64,000 nt of DNA, from assembly GCF_015477355.1 (NCBI RefSeq), contig NZ_JADLRJ010000005.1, forward strand, positions 186,001-250,000, read 5' to 3'. The DNA comes from Nocardia blacklockiae (GTDB taxonomy: Bacteria > Actinomycetota > Actinomycetes > Mycobacteriales > Mycobacteriaceae). The translations under genes and the position numbers were made by a program. Below are positions 1-9,546 of this stretch, piece after piece (the stretch's first letter is position 1; each line of letters starts with the position of its first letter). The notes under the pieces are model-generated. The model was not told the origin of the DNA. It searched no databases and worked only from the letters and a program-made list of their open reading frames with translations.

Positions 1-353
1 GAGGTGTGCGCCACGAGGGTGCCGGGCCGCACCACACCGGCCGTCGCGAGACCGGTTACCAGCCCGGCCAATTCGCTGTCGGGCACCGCGAGGATCAGCA
101 GCTCGCTGCGGGCGGCCACCGCCTCGGGCGGCAGCACCCGGGAATCGGGCAGCGCCACGCGGGCCCGCTCACGCGAGGCGTCCGAGATCGCGGACACCCC
201 GAATACGACGTGACCGGCGCGCTCCAATGCCGCGCCGAGCGCCGAACCCACGCGTCCCGCCGAGACGATTCCCACCGTCAGTCGTGCGGGCGCCGGGTCA
301 CTCCCTGAGACACCTCGACCCGCGTCGGGCCGTGCAGATTCAGAGGTCACCAT
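1..353 (-). CDS. Rossmann-like/DUF2520 protein, 5' part (cut by window edge)
   Basis: The minus-strand frame starts at an ATG at 353 and runs off the left edge, so only about 117 N-terminal residues are present. After a roughly 25-residue polar leader comes a Rossmann nucleotide-binding start (LTVGIVSAGRVGSALGAAL, around residues 26-44). A typical second strand follows (LLILAVPDSELAGL). This matches the NADP-binding half of DUF2520 ketopantoate-reductase-like proteins. In mycobacteria such a gene sits between folK/DUF3180 and panC, which is the position here, so a role near pantothenate synthesis is inferred from context. No catalytic residues can be judged because the C-terminal domain lies outside the window. 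Confidence 0.8.
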   Translation of the reverse strand, partial: MVTSESARPDAGRGVSGSDPAPARLTVGIVSAGRVGSALGAALERAGHVVFGVSAISDASRERARVALPDSRVLPPEAVAARSELLILAVPDSELAGLVTGLATAGVVRPGTLVAHT

Positions 354-475
354 TGTCCTCTCGAAAGTCGTTCCAGTCCCGCCGTGCGGGTACCGGACGT
401 TATCGGTTCCGAGGATAGGCCGGGGCGGGACACACGGACAGGGCCGGGCCCGGTGATGTTCCCCACGGGCCCGCC

Positions 476-1657
476 TCAGTTCGAGCTGTTCTGCTCCGAG
501 CGCAGGTTGGCCATGATTTCCGCGACCGTCAGCTGATGGCCGCCGTGCTCGCCGTCGCCCGCCTCCGCGCGGCGGCGACGGCGGGTGCCCGCGGTGCCGA
601 TGGCGGTGGGGACCTTGGTCTGCGTCCGGGACTTCTCGGTGGTTTCGGACGGTGCGGCCGGGCGAGTGGCACCGTTGGTTTCGGCGTCGGACGGCCGGGT
701 CGGCTCGTCCGGTGCCGGTTCGGGCTCGCGGTCGTCTCGCCCGGCGTCGAGTACGTGGTTGTTTCGCCCGGTGTCGTTCACCTGGTCGCCGCGCGCAGCG
801 TCGAGGGACGCGGACTCGTCCGGCTCTTCATCCTCCACCGGTTCCGGATCGGGCGAGCCGGGTCGCCCCGCCGCCGATTCGGCTGTGTCCGTTTTCTTCT
901 CGGGGCTCTCCGACCACGCGGTCCAGGAATCGCTCGGGTACGGGTCGTGGTCGCCGGCCCCGACCCAGGCCGACCACTTGTTGCCGGGAGCCGGTGCGGG
1001 CTGCTCACCGTCGGCGGCGACGACCGAGGTCTCCGCCGTCACCGGATCGTCGTCGGGCCCGGCGAAGACAGGGGGCTCGGGGTGGCCGGCCTCGAAGACC
1101 GGGGTCACCGAACCGCGCGGCACGGCGGGCACGCTCCACGCGTCCCACGTGTCGGTATCCGGCGAGCTACCGTTCGCCGACCGGCTGGGCAATTCCGGAA
1201 CTCGCACGACGTCGGCGCGCAGCGCGGGCCGTTCGACCGGCAGATCGCCGTCGAACAGCCGCTGCAGGCTTTCGCGCAGCACCGCCAGCTCGGCGCGCAG
1301 CGCCGCCATCTCCGCGGCCTCGGCGCCGACCTCCGCCCGCACCCGGGACTCGACACCCAGCTCGTATTCGTGCCGGGCCGCGATCTCCCGTCTCAGCTGC
1401 AGCTCGTAGACCGTTTGCAGGTCACGCATCTTGACCCGGTCGACCGCCGACTCCCGGCGGTACCGGGTGGCCGCCAGCACCCCGATCGCCGCAGACCACA
1501 GGGCCGCGACCAGACCGACGCGAGTCAATTGCAGACTGTTGCTGAAGAGCAGGAAAACACTGGCAATCAGACCGCACGGAATCAATGCACCGACGGCGAA
1601 TTTTCCCGCGACTCCCCGCCATCGACGGGAAGCACTGCTACGGGCGGGCGAAACCAT
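476..1657 (-). CDS. Membrane protein with coiled coil and acidic disordered tail (Rv3604c-like position)
   Basis: The start is the ATG at 1657 (MVSPARSS). A longer frame exists upstream but is Arg/Trp-rich shadow sequence. The 393-residue product has a basic N-terminus and two hydrophobic segments around residues 18-36 and 42-57 (FAVGALIPCGLIASVFLLF; VGLVAALWSAAIGVLAA). A charged coiled coil follows (about 60-130, many Glu/Arg/Ala). Then comes a long Pro/Glu/Asp/Thr-rich disordered tail with repeated WDAW/WSAW/WTAW motifs, ending in a basic stretch and VAEIMANLRSEQNSSN. It corresponds in position to the Ala/Arg/Pro-rich membrane protein between folK and DUF2520 in Mycobacterium (a DUF6779-type family, recalled with moderate certainty). 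Its function is unknown. The repeated W-x-A-W motifs are an unusual regularity. Confidence 0.75.
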   Translation of the reverse strand: MVSPARSSASRRWRGVAGKFAVGALIPCGLIASVFLLFSNSLQLTRVGLVAALWSAAIGVLAATRYRRESAVDRVKMRDLQTVYELQLRREIAARHEYELGVESRVRAEVGAEAAEMAALRAELAVLRESLQRLFDGDLPVERPALRADVVRVPELPSRSANGSSPDTDTWDAWSVPAVPRGSVTPVFEAGHPEPPVFAGPDDDPVTAETSVVAADGEQPAPAPGNKWSAWVGAGDHDPYPSDSWTAWSESPEKKTDTAESAAGRPGSPDPEPVEDEEPDESASLDAARGDQVNDTGRNNHVLDAGRDDREPEPAPDEPTRPSDAETNGATRPAAPSETTEKSRTQTKVPTAIGTAGTRRRRRAEAGDGEHGGHQLTVAEIMANLRSEQNSSN

Positions 1658-1727
1658 GCCCGCCAGGGTAGCTCGGATGGCCGACACAGGATGCGAGCAC
1701 GGCCGGAAGTTTCGGAAGGAAAGATTG

Positions 1728-2198
1728 CTAAGAGGTTGCCGGTTCGTCGGGCGGATCGCTCGGGGCGCGACAGCAATACTCCAGCCACAGCGCCGCGGCC
1801 ACCAGCAGCAGACCCGCCACCAGGCCCACGACCGCGCCCGGGGTGTCCGCGGCCGCCGCCCGCAATTCGGACCGCTGCGGGAGCACCCAGACCAGGAAGC
1901 CCAGCCAGACACCGGCGGCCAGCGAACCCACCTGCGCCGAGGCCTTGGCCAGCGCCGCCGCGCGGGCGGCCGTGATCGGATGCAACTGCTTGGGGCCGTC
2001 ACCGATGCGCTGGTCGTGCACCCGCGCCCGAATCATGAAGGCCAGCACCGCTTCCAGCGCCGCCACCGGATACAGCGAGGCGCCCGCGATCACGGTGATG
2101 GGCGGGAAGCTGGAGTACGCCCAGCGCGTCGCGATCCACGCGACGGCCGCCGCGATCAGCACGTTCGCGGTCAGGTCGAACAGCTTCGTCGGTTTCAT
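1728..2198 (-). CDS. DUF3180 four-helix membrane protein
   Basis: A 156-residue protein starting MKPTKLFDLTANVL. It has four hydrophobic helices at about residues 9-25, 33-54, 88-107 and 120-141. Length, helix pattern and its place directly after folK match DUF3180 of actinobacteria. The ATG at 2198 is used here. A GTG nine bases upstream (2207) would overlap the folK stop as GTGA and is an equally coupled alternative, adding three residues. The role is unknown; it is always near the folate genes but has no known enzymatic motif. Confidence 0.82.
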   Translation of the reverse strand: MKPTKLFDLTANVLIAAAVAWIATRWAYSSFPPITVIAGASLYPVAALEAVLAFMIRARVHDQRIGDGPKQLHPITAARAAALAKASAQVGSLAAGVWLGFLVWVLPQRSELRAAAADTPGAVVGLVAGLLLVAAALWLEYCCRAPSDPPDEPATS

Positions 2199-2203
2199 GA
2201 CGT

Positions 2204-2740
2204 TCACGAGGTCACCGGCCGGAGTCGAAGGTCGGTGCGCCGCACCCCGTCTCGTTCGGCGGAGTCCAGCTCCGCCAGCAGTTCGCGCACCGGGCGCACC
2301 ACGCCGTCCACCTCGAGCGCCGCCTCGGGATCCGCCTCCAGCCAGGGCACCAGCACGAACGCGCGCTCGTGCGCCCGCGGATGCGGCAGGGTCAATTCCG
2401 GATCGGCGCTGCGCACCGGGCGCGGCTCGCCGTCGCGGAGTTCCCCGCACCAGACCACGTCGACATCGAGAGTCCGTGCGCCCCAACGCACCTCGCGCAC
2501 CCGCCCGGCGGCCTGTTCCAGCTCCTGACCCCGGCGCAGCCAATCGTGCGGCGCGGCGGCGGGATCGTCGACGACGAGGACGGCGTTCAGGTAGTCGTCC
2601 TGCGGCACCGGCCCCCACGGCGCGGTCGTGTACACCGACGACACCGCGACCAACCGCGGCGCGAACGCGTCGACCACACCGCGCAGATGTGCCTGCCGGT
2701 CACCGAGATTCGAGCCGATGGACAGCACCGCGCGGGTCAT
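2204..2740 (-). CDS. folK: 6-hydroxymethyl-7,8-dihydropterin pyrophosphokinase (HPPK)
   Basis: This enzyme transfers pyrophosphate from ATP to 6-hydroxymethyl-dihydropterin, the step before dihydropteroate synthase in folate synthesis. The 178-residue product begins [15 protein letters not shown] and contains the family blocks [33 protein letters not shown] (the Mg-binding DxD) and [13 protein letters not shown]. Its length is normal for actinobacterial HPPK. The ATG at 2740 overlaps the folB stop as ATGA, so translation is coupled. The protein ends against the DUF3180 start with another close overlap. Confidence 0.95.
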   Translation of the reverse strand: MTRAVLSIGSNLGDRQAHLRGVVDAFAPRLVAVSSVYTTAPWGPVPQDDYLNAVLVVDDPAAAPHDWLRRGQELEQAAGRVREVRWGARTLDVDVVWCGELRDGEPRPVRSADPELTLPHPRAHERAFVLVPWLEADPEAALEVDGVVRPVRELLAELDSAERDGVRRTDLRLRPVTS

Positions 2741-3111
2741 GCGGTCACCTCGCGCCGCCGGGTCGCGACCACCCGGACGTCGGCGAAGGTGTGCGGAATC
2801 GGCGCGGAAGGCTTGTGCAGCACCACTTCCGCGGCGGCCACGCGCGGGTCGGCCATGACGTCGTCGGCGATCTCCGAGACCACCGTCTCGATGAGATTGC
2901 GCGGCTCGCCTTGCACGATCTCCACCGCGCGACCGGCGAGCGCGCCGTAATCGATGGTGGCGGCGAGATCGTCGGAGGCCGCCGCCGCGGCGAAGTCCAG
3001 CCACAGCGTGATGTCGACGACGAATTCCTGGCCGTCGCGGCGCTCGAAGTCGAAGCAGCCGTGATGACCGAACGCGCGCAACCCGCGCAGTTCGATGCGG
3101 TCGGTGCTCAG
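2737..3111 (-). CDS. folB: Dihydroneopterin aldolase, probable CTG start
   Basis: Converts dihydroneopterin to 6-hydroxymethyl-dihydropterin and glycolaldehyde. The core is clear: [20 protein letters not shown], then [16 protein letters not shown] and [19 protein letters not shown]. The family begins with a DRIELRGL-type first strand. In this sequence [10 protein letters not shown] is encoded but has no ATG, GTG or TTG before it. The only sensible start is a CTG at 3111 with GGGAG seven bases upstream, overlapping the folP stop as CTGA. The next conventional start, a TTG at 3081, would delete the first beta strand. With CTG the protein is 124 residues. Confidence 0.9.
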   Translation of the reverse strand: MSTDRIELRGLRAFGHHGCFDFERRDGQEFVVDITLWLDFAAAAASDDLAATIDYGALAGRAVEIVQGEPRNLIETVVSEIADDVMADPRVAAAEVVLHKPSAPIPHTFADVRVVATRRREVTA

Positions 3112-4034
3112 TGGACTACTCCCTCGGTCCGTCCGTCGTTGCGGGACACGGCGTGCTGCCGCTCGTCGGCGGCCCGCCGCCAGGCCTCGGTGACGGCGAT
3201 GGCGTCCAGCGACGCCCGCACGTCGTGCACCCGGACACCCCAGGCGCCGTGCAGCGCCGCCAGCGCGGAGACCGTCGCCGTCGCGACCTCGCGGCCGTCG
3301 GGCGGGCGCGGCGTCTCACCGTCGGCCAGCAGCGCGCCGAGGAAACGCTTGCGGGAGGCGCCGATCAGCACCGGCAGACCCTGCGCCGTGAGTTCGGGCA
3401 GCGCGCCCAGCAAGGCCCAGTCGTGCGCGGCGTTCTTGGCGAAACCCAGACCGGGATCGAGGACCAGCCGGCTCGGGTGCACGCCCGCCGCCATCGCGAG
3501 ATCGACCTGGATCGACAGCTCGTCGCGCACCTCGGCGACCACGTCGTCGTACCGCTCGGCCCGCCCGGTGTGCCGGTAGTCCGCCGCGGCGCGCCAGTGC
3601 ATGAGGATCCACGGCACCCCGGCCGCCGCGACGACCTTCACCATGTCGGCGTCGGCTCGCCCGCCGGACACGTCGTTGACCACCGAGACGCCCGCCTCGA
3701 TCGCCGCCTGCGCCACGCTCGCCCGCATGGTGTCCACGCTGGTCGGCACCCCGGCCGCGACCAGGCCCCGGATCACCGGGGTCACCCGCTCCGCCTCGAT
3801 CCGCGGGTCGATGCGCACCGCGCCCGGGCGCGTCGACTCGCCGCCCACGTCGATGATGTCCGCACCGGCCGCGTACAGCCGCACGCCGTGCGCGACCGCC
3901 GCGTCCGGGTCCAGGTAGCGGCCGCCGTCGGAGAACGAGTCGCTGGTGACGTTGACGACGCCCATCACCACGCAGGACCGCCCCGCGCGCGGGGTGACGA
4001 GCGGCGTCAGTTCGGGCACCACACGCTCGCTCAC
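3108..4034 (-). CDS. folP: Dihydropteroate synthase
   Basis: Condenses 6-hydroxymethyl-dihydropterin pyrophosphate with p-aminobenzoate; this is the sulfonamide target. The GTG start at 4034 overlaps the folE stop as GTGA and gives 308 residues. Family blocks are [15 protein letters not shown] (about 22-36), [39 protein letters not shown] and [11 protein letters not shown]. These include the Thr/Arg of the STRPGA loop and the Ser-Arg-Lys pterin site. It is the middle gene of folE-folP-folB-folK, all linked by four-base overlaps, which implies fixed stoichiometry from one mRNA. Confidence 0.95.
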   Translation of the reverse strand: MSERVVPELTPLVTPRAGRSCVVMGVVNVTSDSFSDGGRYLDPDAAVAHGVRLYAAGADIIDVGGESTRPGAVRIDPRIEAERVTPVIRGLVAAGVPTSVDTMRASVAQAAIEAGVSVVNDVSGGRADADMVKVVAAAGVPWILMHWRAAADYRHTGRAERYDDVVAEVRDELSIQVDLAMAAGVHPSRLVLDPGLGFAKNAAHDWALLGALPELTAQGLPVLIGASRKRFLGALLADGETPRPPDGREVATATVSALAALHGAWGVRVHDVRASLDAIAVTEAWRRAADERQHAVSRNDGRTEGVVH

Positions 4035-4678
4035 TTCCGCAGGATCAGATCGAGGGCTTCCGACCGCGAGGTCGCGCTGGTCTGCAGCAGGCCGCGCACC
4101 GCGGAGGTGGTGGTGCTGGCGCCCGGTTTGCGGATGCCGCGCATCGCCATGCACAGGTGCTCGGCCTCGACCACCACGATCGCGCCGCGCGGATCCAGCT
4201 TGCGCATCACGGCATCGGCGATCTGGCTGGTCAGCCGCTCCTGCACCTGCGGGCGCTTGGCGTAGAGATCCACCAGCCGAGCCAGTTTCGACAGGCCGGT
4301 GACCCGCCCGTGCGGGCCGGGGATGTAGCCGACGTGCGCGACACCGTGGAAGGAGACCAGGTGATGCTCGCAGGTCGAGTACAGCGGGATGTCGCGCACC
4401 AGGACCAGTTCCTGGTGCCCTTCCTCGAAGGTGGTGTCCAGCACGGCGTCCGGCTCGGTGAACAGGCCCGCGAAGATCTCGCGGTAGGCCCGCGCCACGC
4501 GCGCCGGCGTCTCGGCCAGGCCCGGCCGGTCGGGATCCTCGCCGACGGCGATCAGCAGTTCCCGGACCGCGGCCTCGGCGCGCGGCTGATCGAACGCGCG
4601 GCCCGTGGCCAGGGCCACCGCGGCGGACGCCACCGACGACGCGTCGGACTCCGCCAGATCACGGTTGTCGACCGACAC
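4031..4678 (-). CDS. folE: GTP cyclohydrolase I
   Basis: First enzyme of folate synthesis: GTP to 7,8-dihydroneopterin triphosphate and formate. The 215-residue product contains [12 protein letters not shown] (zinc Cys and catalytic His), [34 protein letters not shown] and [12 protein letters not shown] (second zinc Cys). The GTG at 4678 was chosen because GGAGGT lies eight bases upstream and the length then agrees with the family. Upstream residues in the same frame are Arg-rich non-homologous sequence. It heads the fol operon, 129 bases after the ftsH stop. Confidence 0.95.
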   Translation of the reverse strand: MSVDNRDLAESDASSVASAAVALATGRAFDQPRAEAAVRELLIAVGEDPDRPGLAETPARVARAYREIFAGLFTEPDAVLDTTFEEGHQELVLVRDIPLYSTCEHHLVSFHGVAHVGYIPGPHGRVTGLSKLARLVDLYAKRPQVQERLTSQIADAVMRKLDPRGAIVVVEAEHLCMAMRGIRKPGASTTTSAVRGLLQTSATSRSEALDLILRK

Positions 4679-4807
4679 TCGGGGACACCTCCACAACTCG
4701 AGTACTCGTCGCGTCCGGCTGAGCGGAACGCGGCCCTGCGACCACGAACGCGACCGGGATACCGGCAATTCCCCGGCATCCCGATCATCGAGCCTAATCA
4801 CCGTGGA

Positions 4808-7198
4808 TCAGTGCCGGCCGTTCGGTCCGTCCCATTCGCTGCCGTCGCTCTCGCCGTTCGGCCGCTGGTAACCCGAGCCCTCCTGGTCGCCCGGCTGGTT
4901 CCAGCCCGGGCGGCCGTAGCGCTGGCCGCCCGCGGGCGCCCAGCCACCGCCCTGCGGCGCCGCGCCGCCGTAGCCGGACCCGCCCTGCGGGCGCTCGGAC
5001 GGCGCGTCCTCCTGCGGCGGCCAGCCCGGCGCGGACCAGCCGGCCGGAGCGCCGTAGTCGGGGCGCGAGCCGTGCGTGCCGCCGCCCTGGCGCGGGTACC
5101 CGCCCGCACCGCCACCCGGTTGCGGGTAGCCGCCCGGCTGCGGCGCGGGACGGCCGTAGCCGGGCTGCGGCGCCGCGTAGCCGGGCTCCGGCGGGTAGCC
5201 GTTGGCGGGCACCGGCTGGGCCGCGGCCCGCTGGACCGCCTGCTCCTGCTCGTCGGGCCACGGCTCGCCGCGCTCGGCGGCCAGCTCGCGCGGGGTCTTC
5301 ACCGGCGGCCGGTCCGACGGGACGCGCTCGCCGAAGTCGTTGAACGCGGTGATCCGCGGGCGCTTGTCGACGGTGCTCAGCACCTGCTCGAGATCCTTGC
5401 GGTGCAACGTTTCCCGCTCCAGCAGGGCCGTGGCCAGCGCGTCGAGTTCGTCGCGGTAGTCGTTGAGGATCGCCCACGCCTCGGTGTGCGCGGCCTCGAT
5501 GAGGTTGCGCACCTCCTCGTCGATCTCGCGGGCGACCTCGTGCGAATAGTCCGAGGCGGTGCCCATGGTGCGGCCCAGGAACGGGTCGCCCTGCTCCTGG
5601 CCGTAGCGCACCGCGCCCAGCCGCGCGCTCATGCCGTACTCGGTCACCATCGCGCGGGCGATCTTGGTGGCCTGGTCGATATCGGAGGACGCGCCGGTGG
5701 TCGGCTCGTGGAAGACCAGTTCCTCGGCCGCGCGGCCGCCCATCGCCATCACCAGGCGGGCGATCATCTCCGAGCGGGTCATCAGGCCCTTGTCGTCCTC
5801 GGGGACGGTCATGGCGTGGCCGCCGGTGCGGCCGCGGGCCAGGATCGTCACCTTGTAGACCGGCTCGATGTCGGGCATCGCCCACGCGGCCAGGGTGTGG
5901 CCGCCCTCGTGGTACGCGGTGATCTTCTTCTCGTGCTCGCTGATGATGCGGCTCTTGCGCCGCGGTCCGCCGATCACGCGGTCGACCGACTCCTCCAGCG
6001 CGGGGCCGGTGATCACGTTGCCGTGCTCGCGGGCGGTGAGCAGCGCGGCCTCGTTGATGACGTTGGCCAGGTCGGCGCCGGACATGCCGACGGTCCGCTT
6101 GGCCAGGCCGTCCAGGTCGGCGTCGGGGGCGATCGGCTTGCCCTGCGAGTGCACCCGCAGGATGGCGCGGCGGCCGGCCAGATCGGGGTTGGAGACCGGG
6201 ATCTGGCGGTCGAAACGGCCCGGGCGCAGCAGTGCCGGGTCCAGGATGTCGGGGCGGTTGGTGGCCGCGATGATGATCACGCCGGTGCGGTCGCCGAAGC
6301 CGTCCATCTCGACCAGCAGCTGGTTCAGCGTCTGCTCGCGCTCGTCGTGACCGCCGCCGAGGCCCGCGCCGCGCTGGCGGCCGACCGCGTCGATCTCGTC
6401 GACGAAGATGATGCAGGGGCTGTTCTGCTTGGCCTGGTCGAACAGGTCGCGCACCCGCGACGCGCCGACACCGACGAACATCTCCACGAAGTCCGAGCCG
6501 GAGATGGTGAAGAACGGCACCCCGGCCTCGCCCGCCACGGCGCGCGCCAGCAGCGTCTTACCCGTGCCGGGCGGCCCGTACAGCAGCACGCCCTTCGGGA
6601 TCTTGGCGCCCAGCGCCTGGTAGCGGGCCGGGTTCTGGAGGAAGTCCTTGATCTCGTAGAGCTCTTCCACGGCCTCGTCGGCGCCGGCCACGTCCGCGAA
6701 CGTGGTCTTGGGCATGTCCTTGGACAGCTGTTTGGCCTTCGACTTGCCGAAGCCCATCATGCCGCCGCGACCGCCGCCCTGCATACGGGCCATGACGAAG
6801 ACGAACAGGCCGAGCAGGATCACCATCGGCAGCACGAACAGCAGGATCTGGGTGAACCAGCTGTCCTGTTTGACGCTCGTGTTGTACGGCGCGCCCGAGG
6901 CCTGCACATCCTTGAGGACCTGCGCGGACACCTCGCTGCCGCCGGGGTACTTGGCGATGATCTGGGACTGGCCGCCGGTCGCGTCGTTGCCCTTGTTCAG
7001 GGTGATGCGGAGCTGCTGTTCCTTGTCATCGATCTGGACCTGCTTGACGTTGGCCTTGTCCTGCAGTTGGGTGAGCGCCACCGAGGTGTCGACGTTCTTC
7101 CAGCCGCGCGTGTCGTTGCTGAAGTAGCTGACCAGATAGATCACGAGCAGGATGCCCGCGACTATGGCCAGGTTGCGAAACACTGTCTTGCGGTTCAT
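4808..7198 (-). CDS. ftsH: ATP-dependent zinc metalloprotease FtsH
   Basis: A membrane-anchored AAA+ protease that degrades unassembled membrane proteins and short-lived regulators. The 796 residues comprise TM1 (about 9-26), an extracytoplasmic domain (27-115), TM2 (116-137), then the AAA module with Walker A GPPGTGKT at 208-215, Walker B IIFVDEID near 263-270 and the SRH region. The M41 peptidase domain carries the zinc motif HEGGH at 430-434. The last 150 residues are a Gly/Pro/Tyr/Gln-rich disordered tail (repeats such as [17 protein letters not shown]), as in mycobacterial FtsH but long. It is divergent from the next gene, with about 310 bases between them. Confidence 0.96.
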   Translation of the reverse strand: MNRKTVFRNLAIVAGILLVIYLVSYFSNDTRGWKNVDTSVALTQLQDKANVKQVQIDDKEQQLRITLNKGNDATGGQSQIIAKYPGGSEVSAQVLKDVQASGAPYNTSVKQDSWFTQILLFVLPMVILLGLFVFVMARMQGGGRGGMMGFGKSKAKQLSKDMPKTTFADVAGADEAVEELYEIKDFLQNPARYQALGAKIPKGVLLYGPPGTGKTLLARAVAGEAGVPFFTISGSDFVEMFVGVGASRVRDLFDQAKQNSPCIIFVDEIDAVGRQRGAGLGGGHDEREQTLNQLLVEMDGFGDRTGVIIIAATNRPDILDPALLRPGRFDRQIPVSNPDLAGRRAILRVHSQGKPIAPDADLDGLAKRTVGMSGADLANVINEAALLTAREHGNVITGPALEESVDRVIGGPRRKSRIISEHEKKITAYHEGGHTLAAWAMPDIEPVYKVTILARGRTGGHAMTVPEDDKGLMTRSEMIARLVMAMGGRAAEELVFHEPTTGASSDIDQATKIARAMVTEYGMSARLGAVRYGQEQGDPFLGRTMGTASDYSHEVAREIDEEVRNLIEAAHTEAWAILNDYRDELDALATALLERETLHRKDLEQVLSTVDKRPRITAFNDFGERVPSDRPPVKTPRELAAERGEPWPDEQEQAVQRAAAQPVPANGYPPEPGYAAPQPGYGRPAPQPGGYPQPGGGAGGYPRQGGGTHGSRPDYGAPAGWSAPGWPPQEDAPSERPQGGSGYGGAAPQGGGWAPAGGQRYGRPGWNQPGDQEGSGYQRPNGESDGSEWDGPNGRH

Positions 7199-7511
7199 AG
7201 AGCGTCGGCCGGCTGGCCAGTCCTTTCCGGTGTATCCGGTGCGTGCCTACGATGCGTCGGGCGGTGCCGTAACCATTCCGAAAACCCGGCCGGGTCCGGC
7301 GGAACAGATGCGGACAAGCCACGTTACCGCGTACGGTCTACTCGATACATCGCGCAGTTCGGCAGCTGATGCAGTTCAACTGGTGAACGGTCGGAGTACG
7401 CAGGTGGTTCCCGACCTATCGGGTGGACACCGGTGGGTGTCTTCCCAAGTGGCAACAATCATGGCATGCACGACCTATTGTGAGGCACGACACAACAAGA
7501 GCGCAGGGGGT
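7199..7511. other. Divergent intergenic region between ftsH and a PH-like protein gene
   Basis: These 313 bases separate two divergent starts and should hold both promoters. No convincing -35/-10 pair, palindrome or small gene was recognised. An open frame continues upstream of the plus-strand gene but lacks family resemblance or a ribosome site. A purine stretch (GCAGGGGG) abuts the ATG at 7512. Confidence 0.4.
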
Positions 7512-8432
7512 ATGGACATAGTCGAGCTACGGACACCCACAGCGATTCTGCGTCACGGCGGCGGGCGCCTGCAGGTGCTGCGCCCCGGCGGGACCGACGG
7601 CGAGCGCGTGCTCGACGTGCCGATCTCCGATCTGCTCAAGGTCCGGCTGAACCGGCGCACCGACGACGCCGTCGTCATCGAGATCTACCTGCGGTACCCC
7701 ACTTCCCTGCTGACCGGCATCCCGGCCGACCGCACCCCGCTGCCGGTGCTGATCGCCGAGCACGACGTGCCGGCCGCCACCGTGATCGTGGAGCGGATCA
7801 ACGCCCAGATCCTGGCGACGCAGCGCATCGACATGTCCATGCCCGACCTCACCCCGCCCGCACCCGCCTGGGGCAAGTGGGGCCCGAACCGGGCCGACGT
7901 GGACCGGGCCGTGCGCCGGATGGCGCCGCGGCGCGAGGCCAAGGCGGCGATCGCGGACTTACATCGGCTGGTGACGCCGGAGGAGTTCGCGCTGGAGGTG
8001 GCCTTCGTCGGGTCCGAGCGGCCGGTGGGCCGCGGGCGCGGGCTGCTGGCCGTCACCACCGCCCGGATGCTGTTCGTCTCCCTCGCCGTGAACGCCCGCC
8101 ACGCCTACGAGATGCCGGTGCAGGCGCTGCTCTCGGCGCGGCTGGCCGACGACCCCGGCAGCACCGGCGAGTACCGCATCGAGGTGACCGACGGCAACAC
8201 CACGCTGCATTTCACCGGTTTCGACCGCGCCGACACCGACCGCGTGGTCGGCGCGCTGACCTTCGCGATTCAGCGCGAATCCGCCGACGGCGCCGTCGCG
8301 CCACCGGATCCCGGTGTGTCGCAATTGTATTCGGAATGGGAACTGCTGGTGGAGCGGCATTCGCTCGGGATGGTCGACGACGCACAGTTCCAGCGTTACG
8401 GTCGCGGCATCCTCCGATCGCTGCCCGACTGA
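7512..8432 (+). CDS. DUF4429/PH-like protein with C-terminal SHOCT-like helix pair
   Basis: A 306-residue soluble protein, MDIVELRTPTAILRHGG to LRSLPD. Two beta-rich segments (about 1-95 and 160-260) resemble the PH-like repeats of DUF4429 proteins: GRGLLAVTTARMLFVSLA is typical of the second copy, and NTTLHFTGFDRADTDRVVGAL is its closing helix. The last 40 residues (LLVERHSLGMVDDAQFQRYG) look like a short C-terminal oligomerisation (SHOCT) motif. No catalytic motif is visible. The ATG at 7512 has AGGGGG almost touching it, so the exact start is uncertain. It is a single gene, followed by a terminator hairpin. Confidence 0.6.
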   Translation: MDIVELRTPTAILRHGGGRLQVLRPGGTDGERVLDVPISDLLKVRLNRRTDDAVVIEIYLRYPTSLLTGIPADRTPLPVLIAEHDVPAATVIVERINAQILATQRIDMSMPDLTPPAPAWGKWGPNRADVDRAVRRMAPRREAKAAIADLHRLVTPEEFALEVAFVGSERPVGRGRGLLAVTTARMLFVSLAVNARHAYEMPVQALLSARLADDPGSTGEYRIEVTDGNTTLHFTGFDRADTDRVVGALTFAIQRESADGAVAPPDPGVSQLYSEWELLVERHSLGMVDDAQFQRYGRGILRSLPD

Positions 8433-8461
8433 ACCGCGCAATACGCCCGATCGCGCGAATG

Positions 8462-8493
8462 TGGCCTTCCTCCGCGAGGCGCGAGGAAGGCCA
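8462..8493. terminator. Bidirectional hairpin between convergent genes
   Basis: A perfect 11-bp stem, TGGCCTTCCTC (8462-8472) with GAGGAAGGCCA (8483-8493), with a 10-base loop. It sits between the ends of the PH-like gene (8432) and the DUF1266 gene (8564). It has no long U-tract, as is usual in this group. Confidence 0.75.
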
Positions 8494-8563
8494 TATTCAT
8501 GTCACAGATGCGCCATTTACTCGACCGTGCCCGCGGAAATGCCGCATTTCCGGGAAATCGGTA

Positions 8564-9388
8564 TCAGTCGCCGGACTGCAAGGAGATTCGACGCCACGGG
8601 CTGGTCGGCCGCATCCACAGCCGCACCAGTTCCAGCCGGCGATCCACCCCGCCGGACTTCAGCTCGGCCAGGTCCTCGCAGGCCTGCCAGTAGGTCCAGC
8701 CGGCCAGGAAGGAATCGCCGAACTGCCGCCAGTTGCGGTAGCGGCGCTGCGCCGGCGGCAGGGCCCGCATCACGTAATCCCAGGCGACGTCGGCGTCGAG
8801 GTAGCCGGCGGTGAACGCCATCCGCGCCACCGCGACCACCCGGGCCAGGTCCCAGGCCTCGATATCGGCGGGCAGCGGCTGCACGAGGTGGTCGATCAGG
8901 CCTAGCTTGATGGCCTGCGACCAGATGTCGTAGTCGCGCACCAGCGCCTCGGGGTTGTCCATCCCCCGAAACGACCCGACCTGGCGCAGAAAGGCCCGGT
9001 GGCGGTCGGCGCGCTCGCCGAAACGGTCCCGTTCCGGGGAGTTGATAGCGGTCGTCACCAGCGGGTGCACCAGGGCGTAGAGCGGGGAGTGCATGCCGTC
9101 GAGCAGCTGTTCCATCGAGGCCATCGCCTCGGTGCCGTCGGTGATGCCCCAGGCGCCGGTGAGGGTGTCGATGGCCAGCTCGCGGCGGTCGCCCATCGGA
9201 TGCTCGCGCTCGGGGCCGAGCAGCAGCGCGTCGTGGAAGGCGTCCCAGCGGGCCGAGTAGAACGCGCCCAGCGACAGCGCGCGCAGTTCGTCGTCGGAGA
9301 CCTGCGCGCCGGACCAGTGATCTTCCTCGCGCCGATCCAGCTCCTCGTAGGGAAAGGTGGTCAGCGTCGGCACGTCGCGGGCAGCCAT
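8564..9388 (-). CDS. DUF1266 domain protein
   Basis: A 274-residue protein from ATG 9388 (MAARDVPTLTTF). DUF1266 hallmarks are LGAFYSARWDAFHDALLLG, WGITDGTEAMASMEQLL, YDIWSQAIKLGLI, EAWDLARVVAVARMAFTAGYLD and FLAGWTYWQACED. The family is thought to be all-helical and its function is unknown. There is no signal peptide or TM segment. The start was placed at MAARDVP because the upstream in-frame sequence is Arg-rich and unlike the family. It is divergent from the DUF2277 gene. Confidence 0.85.
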   Translation of the reverse strand: MAARDVPTLTTFPYEELDRREEDHWSGAQVSDDELRALSLGAFYSARWDAFHDALLLGPEREHPMGDRRELAIDTLTGAWGITDGTEAMASMEQLLDGMHSPLYALVHPLVTTAINSPERDRFGERADRHRAFLRQVGSFRGMDNPEALVRDYDIWSQAIKLGLIDHLVQPLPADIEAWDLARVVAVARMAFTAGYLDADVAWDYVMRALPPAQRRYRNWRQFGDSFLAGWTYWQACEDLAELKSGGVDRRLELVRLWMRPTSPWRRISLQSGD

Positions 9389-9534
9389 GCCTCCGATTGT
9401 GTCCCACCGCGCGCGATTGCGCTGCCTCCGGCGTCGCGTGTTCGCCACGACGCGCCTGCGAAGTAGCCCGAGTGCGCAACACACAATTTTCACATCAGTA
9501 CATTCTTGCCCTGTCGCGCTCGGTAACCGAGCGC

Positions 9535-9546
9535 TAATCTCTGGCC
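9535..9546 (+). promoter_or_regulatory. -10 element placing a probable leaderless start
   Basis: TAATCT at 9535-9540 ends six bases before the ATG at 9547, the spacing expected if transcription begins at the A of the start codon. There is no Shine-Dalgarno sequence before that ATG, which fits a leaderless mRNA. No clear -35 was found. Confidence 0.5.

Noticed and set aside
4157-7369. Very long open frame on the plus strand opposite ftsH and folE
   Set aside because: High GC leaves antisense frames open. The product is Arg/His/Gly/Val-rich with no family blocks, while the minus strand encodes a textbook FtsH.
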